In this document: piece after piece, positions 29,127 to 38,809 of the stretch
Position numbering within the stretch: the first letter of the stretch is position 1
Layout of the letters: every line of letters starts with the position of its first letter
Assembly (NCBI GenBank): GCA_021734325.1
Contig: JAIPJF010000004.1
Span: forward strand, 62,001 to 126,000
Direction: 5' to 3'
Length of the DNA: 64,000 bases
Origin: Fidelibacterota bacterium
Lineage (GTDB): Bacteria > Fidelibacterota > UBA8477 > JABMPR01
Translations under genes and position numbers: made by a program
The notes under the pieces: model-generated
The model's input: the letters and a program-made list of their open reading frames with translations, nothing else
What the model was told of the DNA's origin: nothing
Databases searched by the model: none

Positions 29127-29330
29127 TTATCGTTTACGAGTTTCAGCATCGCCGGATTTCACCCAGGCATCAATTTCAGCTTTATCAAATTTGAGGAGAT
29201 GTCCCAACATATGAGCCGGCATGTGCTTCTTAGCCACCCATTTGTAGGCGGTATCCTGCTTGATTCCCGGGTGCAAAGCTATTTCTTCCACAGAAAGCCA
29301 GCGACTTTGTTCAATCATATTCTTTCCCAT
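29127..29330 (-). CDS. Excisionase-family helix-turn-helix protein, copy B
   Basis: MGKNMIEQSRWLSVEEIALHPGIKQDTAYKWVAKKHMPAHMLGHLLKFDKAEIDAWVKSGDAETRKR; start set at 29330 by homology with copy A. Confidence 0.8.
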   Translation of the reverse strand: MGKNMIEQSRWLSVEEIALHPGIKQDTAYKWVAKKHMPAHMLGHLLKFDKAEIDAWVKSGDAETRKR

Positions 29331-29416
29331 GATAAAACCCCTGTTTGCGTGCTTAAAATATAGGCCCGGGTGGTTGGGATGCAATGGGATTGGATGGGAC
29401 AATGTACAGGGTCTAT

Positions 29417-29815
29417 TCAATCGCTCCCGGTCAGGATCAGCAATACTTCCTCTCGTGTTCCAATCGGGACACAAAAGGGAAAGGAGCTGTCAAAGAATCT
29501 TGTCCGGCATTCACTGTCAGCATGATCGCCAGGATAAAAATGAAACGCCAGCTGCAGCTTGAGAAATTTCCGGTTCTCTTCCATATAGGAAGCCAATTCC
29601 CACAATCCTTTCAGCAGGCTCTCCGCCGTTTTGTCGCCATAGTCCGTCATGAAGGAGTGACAGGACCTTGAAAAGTAAGGGATGTGAAGTCCTCCGGTGA
29701 GACCGGAGTAGGGACTGGTGATCTTGACGGAAATATCAGATTCATTTCTAAAGGTGATCTCTCCCTTGATGGTCCTGCCTTCTGCAACGATGGTCATCTC
29801 TTGATTCTTTGACAT
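29417..29815 (-). CDS. Hypothetical small protein, copy B
   Basis: 132 aa paralogue of 25220-25585. Confidence 0.7.
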   Translation of the reverse strand: MSKNQEMTIVAEGRTIKGEITFRNESDISVKITSPYSGLTGGLHIPYFSRSCHSFMTDYGDKTAESLLKGLWELASYMEENRKFLKLQLAFHFYPGDHADSECRTRFFDSSFPFCVPIGTREEVLLILTGSD

Positions 29816-30496
29816 GTGACTGCCTCCTTATTGTGGTGATCTGCGGGACGAACATGGCTCATGGCAAAAAAGACCTTGTGGGTTCAGCACATGTTCAGCG
29901 CGGCTGCGATCCTCGCAAATCGCCATTGGTTTCCGTTGTAAGGGAGGTTTTTGTTTATTGATCAAAAACAATCCGGCTTCGTCCACCACGGACTACGCCA
30001 GGATAAATAAATGACACCCGGAGGTGCCATCTGCTCCCGGTTTAGCGCCTTCTTTTACGTCGCGGCAAGTTGAGTTAAATGACGACCTGTAAACATAATA
30101 TCCACATAAGCATACGCAAGTGAACAATCAATCGATCAACAGTCAATCGGTTGATTAAATCCACGATATTGATAGCGCTCATTATGATTCATGCTCCTGT
30201 ATTACATTGTCGGATCCAAGTAATTTTCATTACCCAAACCCTGCACCTCCATGCCTGCCGTACGCATTTCCCAACTTATTTGAGGATAATATGCGAATAC
30301 ATTTCATTGAGGCCGGGACCATGGGGGGTCCAGGTGACCTTCCGCCCAATTTAAACCGTTCACTAACTTTAACAGTGGATCAGTTTTTAGGGGGAAGGTC
30401 ACTAACATCTTTTCCCTGTTTGAATATCCAATTTCTGAGTTCATGATTTATTTTGTACAAGAAATCAATACCTGATAAAATGCCTCCACCAATTAT

Positions 30497-30579
30497 CTAC
30501 CAATTATTTAATTATTGGTAGCAAGTGGTGTTCGCTTTCACAACTACCAATCAACTACCAATTTTTACCATATTGGTAG
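30497..30579. promoter_or_regulatory. Operator-like cluster of five CTACCAAT/ATTGGTAG boxes upstream of the Fic gene
   Basis: CTACCAAT at 30497-30504, 30544-30551, 30555-30562; ATTGGTAG at 30514-30521 and 30572-30579. Confidence 0.7.
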
Positions 30580-30617
30580 TATCTTGTGCCTTGGGATGAT
30601 ATATTACCGCAAGAGGA

Positions 30618-31982
30618 GTGCACGGAAGAATTATGAGAATACCTGAAACACCACCAGATTTTGCCGAAATAACAGGAAAGATAGTATCTGAATCTGTCCA
30701 GAGATTTACCAAACTTATATCTTTAGGTCTTGGCCCAGATCATAATGGCCAATATTACCATTGGGACAAACTTAAGTATTTGAAACTGCCGGAGGGTGTC
30801 AAATCGCATGAAGAATGGTGGTTCGTATTAAAAACGGCTCGGAAAACGATTTCCACAAAAATCCCACACAAAGATAAGGAAGGCCGTCTGTTTTTTTATT
30901 GTGAACCTGATTCTGTTCGTCGTCTGTTGCATGAAATTGATATCCATGGAGGCGGAGAGATCAAGACAAGTGCACAAGTCACCAATCCAAGCACAAAAGA
31001 TATGTATTTGATTAACTCTTTAATTGAAGAATCCATTACATCCAGTCAGCTTGAGGGGGCGGCGACCACAAAAAAAGTGGCTAAGGAGATGCTTAGACAA
31101 AAGCGGACACCCCGTGATCGTTCTGAAAAAATGATACTCAACAATTACCATGCAATGGAGTTTATCATTGATATCTCTTCAGAAGAATTGACTCCTGAGA
31201 TCATACTCGAACTTCACAAGATATTGACCCAGGGAACATTGGATAACTCAAACGCTGAAGGGAGATTGCGAGAATCAGACGACATTTTTGTAGGTGATGA
31301 ACGAGATTCAACAATTATTCACGTGCCGCCCAAAGCGCAGGAGCTTCCACAGCGCATGACCGATCTATGCAAATTTGCTAACGGAAATTCAACGAAGTAT
31401 TTCCAGCACCCAGTTGTTAAGGCGGTGATACTACATTTCCTGCTTGCCTATGATCACCCCTTTGAAGATGGCAACGGAAGAACAGCGCGTGCCCTTTTTT
31501 ACTGGATGATGTTGAGACAAGGATACTGGACAATGGAGTTTATCTCAATATCACGCATTTTAAAGCAAGCCCCGGCTAAGTATGCAAGAGCATATCTACA
31601 TACTGAAACTGATGATAATGATGTAAGCTATTTTATTATTCATCAACTGGAGGTAATTCTTAAGGCTGTAAATGATTTGCTTAAATACCTCGAAAGAAAA
31701 GCGAAGGAAATAAAATCAGTTGAAGTACTGATAAAAAATTCGCGTACACTGCAACAATTACTCAATCACCGTCAGATCGCCCTGATAAATCGTGCCTTAA
31801 AGAGACCTGAGGCGGAATTCTTTATCGAAAGCCACAGAGGGGCACATAATGTAACCTATGATACGGCGCGAACAGATTTGTTAAAATTGGCTGATTTAGG
31901 GTTATTAATAAGGTCGAAGATTGGTAAAGCATTTGTCTTTTCAGTTGCGAATGATCTCGAGCACAAGCTGGCTGAGCTGTAA
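30618..31982 (+). CDS. Fic/DOC family protein with N-terminal inhibitory helix
   Basis: HPFEDGNGRTARALFYW core motif; SSQLEGAATT inhibitory-type motif; GTG start at 30618 or ATG at 30633. Confidence 0.9.
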   Translation: MHGRIMRIPETPPDFAEITGKIVSESVQRFTKLISLGLGPDHNGQYYHWDKLKYLKLPEGVKSHEEWWFVLKTARKTISTKIPHKDKEGRLFFYCEPDSVRRLLHEIDIHGGGEIKTSAQVTNPSTKDMYLINSLIEESITSSQLEGAATTKKVAKEMLRQKRTPRDRSEKMILNNYHAMEFIIDISSEELTPEIILELHKILTQGTLDNSNAEGRLRESDDIFVGDERDSTIIHVPPKAQELPQRMTDLCKFANGNSTKYFQHPVVKAVILHFLLAYDHPFEDGNGRTARALFYWMMLRQGYWTMEFISISRILKQAPAKYARAYLHTETDDNDVSYFIIHQLEVILKAVNDLLKYLERKAKEIKSVEVLIKNSRTLQQLLNHRQIALINRALKRPEAEFFIESHRGAHNVTYDTARTDLLKLADLGLLIRSKIGKAFVFSVANDLEHKLAEL

Positions 31983-32107
31983 AAGTTAGTTAGACTTTAT
32001 TCAGGGATTCCTCAAGAAGTCTCATGCAGCACAGCCCCATAGCTTGGTATTCTCAGCGGAATTACCCATTACCGTCAGTTCACCACATATCATTAGTCTG
32101 GTCTGCC

Positions 32108-32345
32108 TAAAGAACACATTTGGGGCTCCTAAAAAATAAGACGAAATAAGTCCTGGCAGACCCGGGCGATATTCATCACAAAGAACACCATGTCAATCCA
32201 ACTTTCACTGGTCTGTCTGGTTTTCGCCAGCACCAGTCCCAGTCCATATCTGCGCATACCCTCGCCGAACTTGCCTTCAATTCAGTTCCGCCGTTTGATC
32301 TCCTCGTTATATTGCTCCAAGACGTTGTTGCTGGAGATCTGCTTT
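32108..32345 (-). pseudogene. Decayed transposase C-terminal remnant (DDE, IS5/IS1182-like)
   Basis: Reverse strand reads RRN*IEGKFGEGMRRYGLGLVLAKTRQTSESWIDMVFFVMNIARVCQDLFRLIF* with in-frame stop; upstream part degenerate. Confidence 0.6.
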
Positions 32346-32664
32346 CTGTGCTCCCAGGGAGGGAATGTCCGGTACTTTCCGGAATCGGTGTCCGAATGGT
32401 TCCGGTTTTTCCAGAAAGCCGCCTTTGGCTTTCTGCCATAAGTAAAACATACACCGTCCCCCTGCGCCCTGGGGGCTTCGGTGGACAGGCCCAGGATTCG
32501 TCTACGCCCGATGGGCTACGACGGAACAAGCTGCCTGAGCCTCCGTCCTGCGGACTCCGCTCGCCTCTGCCACGCGGTCGAACCTTGTTCTATTTGGATA
32601 TATGCCAATGGTGAGAGGACTGGGCATCGCCTCAATAAGGTTCTTGCCCACGAACACTTACAAA

Positions 32665-32698
32665 ACAAAAATGCCTCACGAGGAGGCATTTTCTGTTT
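32665..32698 (-). terminator. Rho-independent terminator downstream of tRNA-Lys
   Basis: Reverse strand AAAATGCCTC-CTCGT-GAGGCATTTTTGTTTT. Confidence 0.8.
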
Positions 32699-32700
32699 TG

Positions 32701-32773
<73 letters not shown>

Positions 32774-32775
32774 AT

Positions 32776-32799
32776 TTTTATCCGCTGTGGCGGATAAAA
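32776..32799. repeat. Perfect 10-bp inverted repeat TTTTATCCGC-TGTG-GCGGATAAAA next to tRNA-Lys
   Basis: Direct reading. Confidence 0.85.
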
Positions 32800-33215
32800 C
32801 TGTGGCGCCTCGGCGTAGCCGGGCTAATCGGTTCCTGTCGCGACAAAGTCCTGAGTTTATCGAAGGACGTAGTCGGACTCTCTTTTGCGTCGACTTTCTC
32901 TGTCCGTATCATTCACCGGGGCTTCGAGAACCTCAGCCTCCGGTTCGGATCGTCACTCAGAGAATGACCTCTTAATAACGCAAAAGCGGGGTGAATATAT
33001 CCGAGAACACAGGGCTTGTCAATGCAGGGAATGTTCCATAAAAAAGGCTTTTTCCCTTGGCCAGTGTTTTTCCGAGATCCTTCACTCCGGTCAGGAAGAC
33101 TATATAACGAATCCCATCGATTTTAAAAAAACCAGACTGAGATTGCCGCGCCCTCGAGGATCGCAATGACTATTTCTAAATCTTTGTGTCCTCTGTGATC
33201 TCTGCGGTTAGCCTT

Positions 33216-34649
33216 TTAGACCACTAACCGAATCATAAACTCCCGGGCAGAGACCTGCTCACAATCAAAGATCAGATCCTTGACCTCTTTGAGTCTCTCT
33301 TGACTCAATACCGCTGAAGCCAGACTGTTGAACTTGTTCTCCAGATCCTGCAGGGTCATGGGCTCCCTTGGATCACCCTTGGGATATTCCAGATACTCCT
33401 CAAAAGAACGACCATCATTGGTGGTCACCACCACGCGAGAAGGCTGCTTCGCCGGAAACATGGCCTCGAACTCCAATGAAGGCTCACCCTTGATCTTGTC
33501 AATAACTTCGAAAATCGCCGGGTCCTTTAACTTCTCAGCAGAAAATGACTGGGTCGTAATTTTCTTATCCACAATGGCCGCCGCCATACAGTAAGGCAAA
33601 GAGTGATCTGCCGTCTCCCGTGACTCCGGACGATATTTGGTGGGATCGAATAGAATATCATAAGCCTGGGCAAAGGCCGTTACCTTGACCTCTTTTACAT
33701 CCGTATAGTCCAGATCGTTCTTGATCATGGCATTCAGGGCGCAGGAAATATGGGTATGGGTCAAAGCCTCTGTGGGGAAGGCCTTCATCCCGCATTCCAG
33801 GATCTTGTAGCTCTTCCCGAGCCCCCCGACCAGGGCTTCCACATCCCAGGACCAGGAAGAAATTCCATCACGACCTTCCATATCCGTCGGCTTGATCTTT
33901 TCCTCTTTGGCATTCCAGCCCACAAAGGCATCCATGAATCCCTCTTTGCCCTCAAAAACTTTCTCTGTCCCTGAATAACCTTTCTGGGCCAGCAGAGCCG
34001 CAAAGACACCGGACTGGACCGCCATGGGGTCGACGGTATTCTTCATCATGGTCAGTTTTCCTGCCGTGGGACAGCCAATGGTGTGATTGTGGGAACCGTT
34101 GATGCCAACGGCGTTTACCATCTGATCAACTGTCAGACCCAGCATTTTTCCCGCAACAATGGGTGAGACGAACTGGGTCAGGGTGGCGTGATGCCACTTC
34201 CGCTCCCGGACACCCGGCTTGGCAAACAAACACATGCGCTGTTCAAATTCATAGGCCAGGACAATGGCAACGATCACATCCTTCATGGAGGCATCAACCC
34301 TCTCTCCTGTTGACAAGGCTGCCGGTATGATATCACTGGGATGACTGGGGTCGTCCTTCCAGTAAATATCATTAAAATCCAGGGCCCGGATCATCAGGGA
34401 GTTTACCAGGGCGGTACTTACCGCCGGCAAGGCATCACCAAAACCGATCACTTTCGACTCAGCTGCTCCACCCATTTCCTGGTAGATCTCCAGCATGGAC
34501 TGCACATCATGGGTGCCCATACTGCCATAGGCACAGCCAATGGAATCATATAGATACCGTTTTACCTCATAAATGACCTCATCCGGGAGATCCTCATATT
34601 TTAGACCAACAGCGAACTCTGCTATTTGTCTGGCGATTGATTTTTCCAA
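33216..34649 (-). CDS. MmgE/PrpD family protein (2-methylcitrate dehydratase-like)
   Basis: 477 aa; ARQIAEFAVGLKYEDLPDEV…DSIGCAYGS; ALDFNDIYW; GINGSHNHTIGCPTAGKLTMMKN. Confidence 0.85.
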   Translation of the reverse strand: MEKSIARQIAEFAVGLKYEDLPDEVIYEVKRYLYDSIGCAYGSMGTHDVQSMLEIYQEMGGAAESKVIGFGDALPAVSTALVNSLMIRALDFNDIYWKDDPSHPSDIIPAALSTGERVDASMKDVIVAIVLAYEFEQRMCLFAKPGVRERKWHHATLTQFVSPIVAGKMLGLTVDQMVNAVGINGSHNHTIGCPTAGKLTMMKNTVDPMAVQSGVFAALLAQKGYSGTEKVFEGKEGFMDAFVGWNAKEEKIKPTDMEGRDGISSWSWDVEALVGGLGKSYKILECGMKAFPTEALTHTHISCALNAMIKNDLDYTDVKEVKVTAFAQAYDILFDPTKYRPESRETADHSLPYCMAAAIVDKKITTQSFSAEKLKDPAIFEVIDKIKGEPSLEFEAMFPAKQPSRVVVTTNDGRSFEEYLEYPKGDPREPMTLQDLENKFNSLASAVLSQERLKEVKDLIFDCEQVSAREFMIRLVV

Positions 34650-34725
34650 TATCTTCTCCTCTAAATAAAACCGCGAATTATTCTAATTTATTTTAACCGC
34701 AGAGAACGCAGAGGCCGCAGATTTT

Positions 34726-35115
34726 TTATAAATTATTAACAACTCTCTTAATACCATCCTTAAGATATTTGACATTGAAATTCAAAATCATTCCCAACTT
34801 TCTTTCACTCAGCTTTAAATAAGTCAGGATTTGAGCTAAATGAACATCCGTGATTTTTTCGACTGTTTTTAACTCAATGATTACTTTGTCTTCCACTAAT
34901 AAATCTATTCTAAATCCAACCTCTAGCTTCTTGCCTTTATAAATTGCTTCGACTGGCACCTGCCTTTGGGTTTGTATACCCCGCTCATGTAATTCAACAA
35001 ACAGGGCAGCTTCATAAACAGACTCTAGCAAACCTGGCCCCAGTTCACGATGTACCTCAATGGCAGCACCAATTATTTTTTCTGAAAGCTGATTTTCCGT
35101 CAAGCCAACCATCAT
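34726..35115 (-). CDS. GxxExxY family protein
   Basis: [25 protein letters not shown]…VGFRIDLLVEDKVIIELKTV. Confidence 0.92.
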   Translation of the reverse strand: MMVGLTENQLSEKIIGAAIEVHRELGPGLLESVYEAALFVELHERGIQTQRQVPVEAIYKGKKLEVGFRIDLLVEDKVIIELKTVEKITDVHLAQILTYLKLSERKLGMILNFNVKYLKDGIKRVVNNL

Positions 35116-35161
35116 CTACACTTTGCGACCTCAGCGCCTTTTGCGGTTATTCGCAGTTTAA

Positions 35162-36358
35162 TTATAATTTAGCGATGATGGCATCAGCCATTTGGCTGGT
35201 TGAGGCTGCGCCTTTTTCCACCACGTCTGCCCGGCCGGACATTTTGGCCATATCATAGGTCCGTACCTTGCCCTCAGAGACTACTTCTGCCACTGCCTTG
35301 CGGATCTTTTTGGCGATCTCCTGCTCATCAATAAAATCCAGCATCATACAAGCTGATTCGATCATGGCAATGGGATTGACAATGGATACCGGGTAGTTCG
35401 CATATTTTGGCGCAGATCCGTGGGTCGGTTCAAAAACACCGATCCCTGATTCCGGATTATACTGTGCACTGCAGGCAAAACCCAGACCACCGATCAAACC
35501 GGCAAAACCGTCTGAGACGATGTCCCCAAACATGTTGCCGGCAACGATCACCCCATAATTTTCAGGGTTCTTGGTCAGCCACATCATCTGGGCATCGATA
35601 TTTGTATTCCAGAGTTCGATCTCAGGGAAGTCCGCCTTCTGCATCTGCTGAGCCATCTTATACATCATCCCGGAGGTTTCGCGGATCACATTGGGCTTTT
35701 CACAGACCGTTACGGATTTGTAGCCATATTTCCGGGCATGTTCAAAGGCTGCCCGCAGAATGCGTTCCGTCGCTTTTTTAGTAAAAATACGGGTTGAGAT
35801 TGATATCTCTTCAACCGGAGTGGATCCAAAGTTCTTCACAAATTTCGGGTGGGTCATGAGTGCATCATGCACCTGCTTGGGCGGATTGCTCCATTCAACA
35901 CCGCCGTATAAGCCTTCGGTGTTCTGCCTGAAAATGGCTACATCGACCTGGGGTTCCTCAACCCCACCATCGGCGCCGCGACGAATGAAATTGAGCGGGT
36001 TGCCAACATAGGTATGACAGGGACGCAAACAGATATCCAGATTAAAATGCTGTCTTAATCCGACAATAGGACTGGAGTAGACCAGACCTTTGGCCTGCAG
36101 TTCCGGGGCCAGTTCATTAAAGGCATCATCTTTGGGTTTGGAGGTGATGGCACCAAACAGACCGATCTTGTGTTCTGCCAACAGGTCCAGTGTTCTCTGG
36201 GGAAGGGGATTGCCCTCCTTACGCCAGAATTCCCAGCCGATATCACCTTCAACATAATTTGCCTCGAATCCGGCAGCCTCCAGGACCCTTAAAGCTTCGT
36301 CCAAAACGGGTTTTCCGATCCCGTCACCGGGCATACTGACGATTGTTCTTTTTGACAC
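35162..36358 (-). CDS. Isocitrate/isopropylmalate dehydrogenase family protein
   Basis: SMPGDGIGKPVLDEAL; FRQNTEGLYGGVEW; GNMFGDIVSDGFAGLIGGLG; EPTHGSAPKYA. Confidence 0.9.
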   Translation of the reverse strand: MSKRTIVSMPGDGIGKPVLDEALRVLEAAGFEANYVEGDIGWEFWRKEGNPLPQRTLDLLAEHKIGLFGAITSKPKDDAFNELAPELQAKGLVYSSPIVGLRQHFNLDICLRPCHTYVGNPLNFIRRGADGGVEEPQVDVAIFRQNTEGLYGGVEWSNPPKQVHDALMTHPKFVKNFGSTPVEEISISTRIFTKKATERILRAAFEHARKYGYKSVTVCEKPNVIRETSGMMYKMAQQMQKADFPEIELWNTNIDAQMMWLTKNPENYGVIVAGNMFGDIVSDGFAGLIGGLGFACSAQYNPESGIGVFEPTHGSAPKYANYPVSIVNPIAMIESACMMLDFIDEQEIAKKIRKAVAEVVSEGKVRTYDMAKMSGRADVVEKGAASTSQMADAIIAKL

Positions 36359-36411
36359 TTCTCTCTCCTTTATTCATTTAAAAATTAAGATTTAAAATTG
36401 AAAATTTATTC

Positions 36412-36761
36412 CTTTGCCAAGGTCTTGCGAGCGGCAAAGAAAATTGCCTTTAATTCTCCAGCTTCCTTGAGTATGCTCTCCACATTCTCTCGTTTAACCA
36501 ATTCTTCTTCGATAAGGAATTCAATCCAGAATTGTGATTCGTCAATTTCTCTTGAACGATGCTCAATTTCGCTTTAAAGCTTGCTCTCGATTGGGCCAAA
36601 ACTGCTGCCCTATAATTCGCAGCAACTGAGGTTGAGCAACGAATCAACTGTCCAGAGATATGCCTTCCCAGCTTATCCTTTGCTAGTGCCAAGGATAACT
36701 TAACAGCCCTGTGTGCAAACAGCGTTGATCTCTTTACAAGTTCTCTTGAATTCAATATCAC
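36412..36761 (-). pseudogene. Four-helix-bundle (S23/IVP-like) protein, frameshifted, copy 1
   Basis: Frame a: SRELVKRSTLFAHRAVKLSLALAKDKLGRHISGQLIRCSTSVAANYRAA…AKLSIVQE; continues in another frame EIDESQFWIEFLIEEELVKRENVESILKEAGELKAIFFAARKTLAKE*. Confidence 0.8.
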
Positions 36762-36809
36762 CTCTCCCTCAGAGCTTCAAGATTCATGAAAATCTTCAAT
36801 CTTCAATGT

Positions 36810-37460
36810 TCAATGTTCAATATTAAATATTAAATCTTCAATCTTCTCCACCACCCTGGCGCCCGTATCTACCAGCTTGTCCCTGTTTTGGTGTCCGCCA
36901 GGTATGAGTACACAATCTACACCAATCGCCTCAGCAACTTCATGATCATGCTCCGTATCGCCAACAAAGAGAACTTCTGAATGGTCATAGGGGATCTCAG
37001 ACATCCATTGGATGGCATTGCCAACCTTGCTGTGGGCATAATGATTATCAAGACCAACGATCTTCATAAAACGATCGGTAAGACCAAAGTGTCCGACCAA
37101 CTCATCCAGAGTGTTCTGCTTGTATGCTGATAAAATGGAGTGGGTCACTCCCCGTTCACTCAGTGTCTTTAGCACCTTTTCAACGCCGGCATGTAAAGAC
37201 ACCTCATATTTGTGGGTTTCGTAACCCTTAATGAATTCTGTCCCGACGATCTCAAACGATTCATCTTTGAAATCAAAACCAAGTCTGCGGTAGTAATCGA
37301 TAACCGGAAAGCCAAAAATCTTTTGATAGCGGTCATGATCGATGGTAGGCATATTCCTTTTGGCCAGGGTCTCATTGATAACCATGACGGCCATATGGGA
37401 ATCGTCCAGGAGGGTGCCATTCCAATCCCAGATAATATGTTTGTAGGGGAATGTGCTCAT
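36810..37460 (-). CDS. HAD family hydrolase (phosphoglycolate phosphatase-like)
   Basis: IIWDWNGTLLDDS and LFVGDTEHDHEVAEAIG. Confidence 0.88.
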   Translation of the reverse strand: MSTFPYKHIIWDWNGTLLDDSHMAVMVINETLAKRNMPTIDHDRYQKIFGFPVIDYYRRLGFDFKDESFEIVGTEFIKGYETHKYEVSLHAGVEKVLKTLSERGVTHSILSAYKQNTLDELVGHFGLTDRFMKIVGLDNHYAHSKVGNAIQWMSEIPYDHSEVLFVGDTEHDHEVAEAIGVDCVLIPGGHQNRDKLVDTGARVVEKIEDLIFNIEH

Positions 37461-37625
37461 TCCACAACTGGCCGTATCAGGGAAGGTGGAAGCATAGATC
37501 CTTCGCCTTCGCTCAAGTTGACAAACATTGGATTTACTAATGATGGCATGTTTTGCGGTTCGGACACTGAATTTTCCTCTTTCACCCTTCCTACTTCCTA
37601 CCTTCTACCATCTACTTGCTTTTCG

Positions 37626-38807
37626 CTATTCAGTCATCTGGGGTTTGAATTCGATCAATACCGCTGCTTTCGGGTAATCCACGGCTATCGCTTCACGAAT
37701 GGAGGTTTCTAATTCATTCTGTTTAGAACAATCAGGAGGGACCGGGAGTTCAAAAAGGATGGACTCCACCGGGTTCTCACCCACAATTCTCAGGTCTTGA
37801 ACAGAAAATGTCTCATCGTGGCTGCTGATCACTTTTTCAACGATCTGACGGATGCTCTGTACATTATCACCTGTCACCGTAATTGGATCAATGTGAGTAA
37901 CGACCTCGGCATTTAACTCCCTGGCCAGCTTATGCTCCACATTATCGGCAATGTTGTGGGCGATAGCTGGTGTCGTATTCTCTGAAATTTCTATATGGAG
38001 TGAGATAAAGCTATGGTCGCCATAATTGTGTACAACAACATCATGAACCTGTCTTGCTCCGGGTACAGAGATCGCCAACTCTTCGATTTTTTGAATTTCT
38101 TCCATTGTCGCCGGTTTGCCAAGCAGATCATCGATAGCTTCACGGGCAAGGTCATAGGCAGAATAGAGGATCATGAGTGCAACCAGTATACCCATCACAC
38201 CATCTACGTTGGGTATTCCATAATAGGCACCAACAAGACCTGCGATGACCAGGATCGTTGTGTATACATCGCTTTTATGATGAACAGCATCTCCGCGTAA
38301 GGCATCTGAGTTGATAAGATCACCCAATTGATAGGCAAAACGGGCCATCCAGGCTTTTGCCACCGCCGTGAGTGTGATGACACCTATAAAAACCCAATCA
38401 AGACGAGATATGTCAATATCGGATTCAGAGAAGAACAGCCGGTCAATGGATCCCTTGATAAATTCAAAAGCGACGACGGCCATCAAGATGGCGATGGTGA
38501 GAGTGGCAATCGTTTCAGCCCTTCCATGTCCAAAGGGATGTTCCTTGTCTGCCGGTTTTTGGGCGACCTTGAATCCAAATATGACCACAATGGAAGTAAA
38601 GACATCAGAAAGCGTATGAAAGGCGTCTGCGATCAGGGCGATACTGCTGATCATCCAGCCAAATATGAATTTTATGACAAAAAGGATGAAATTGCCGAGA
38701 ATGGATACCCAGCCTTCCAGCATTCCCACATGCCCGCGGAAAGCAGATGTCCCCGCTTCAATTCCTTTGGGGGTGGTTTTTTTAACCAGAAAGCTGCCAA
38801 TACTCAT
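37626..38807 (-). CDS. Cation diffusion facilitator family transporter
   Basis: SSIALIADAFHTLSDVFTSIVV; HPFGHGRAETIATL. Confidence 0.92.
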   Translation of the reverse strand: MSIGSFLVKKTTPKGIEAGTSAFRGHVGMLEGWVSILGNFILFVIKFIFGWMISSIALIADAFHTLSDVFTSIVVIFGFKVAQKPADKEHPFGHGRAETIATLTIAILMAVVAFEFIKGSIDRLFFSESDIDISRLDWVFIGVITLTAVAKAWMARFAYQLGDLINSDALRGDAVHHKSDVYTTILVIAGLVGAYYGIPNVDGVMGILVALMILYSAYDLAREAIDDLLGKPATMEEIQKIEELAISVPGARQVHDVVVHNYGDHSFISLHIEISENTTPAIAHNIADNVEHKLARELNAEVVTHIDPITVTGDNVQSIRQIVEKVISSHDETFSVQDLRIVGENPVESILFELPVPPDCSKQNELETSIREAIAVDYPKAAVLIEFKPQMTE

Positions 38808-38809
38808 AA

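Noticed and set aside
29331-29474. N-terminal extension of the 29127-29474 ORF
   Set aside because: Homology with copy A and the conserved intergenic DNA indicate translation starts at 29330.
30151-30446. Small + strand ORFs upstream of Fic
   Set aside because: No protein-like features or ribosome site; lie in non-coding spacer.
32176-32529. 117-aa and overlapping ORFs at 32.2-32.7 kb
   Set aside because: Out-of-frame reading over a decayed transposase and the tRNA-Lys region.
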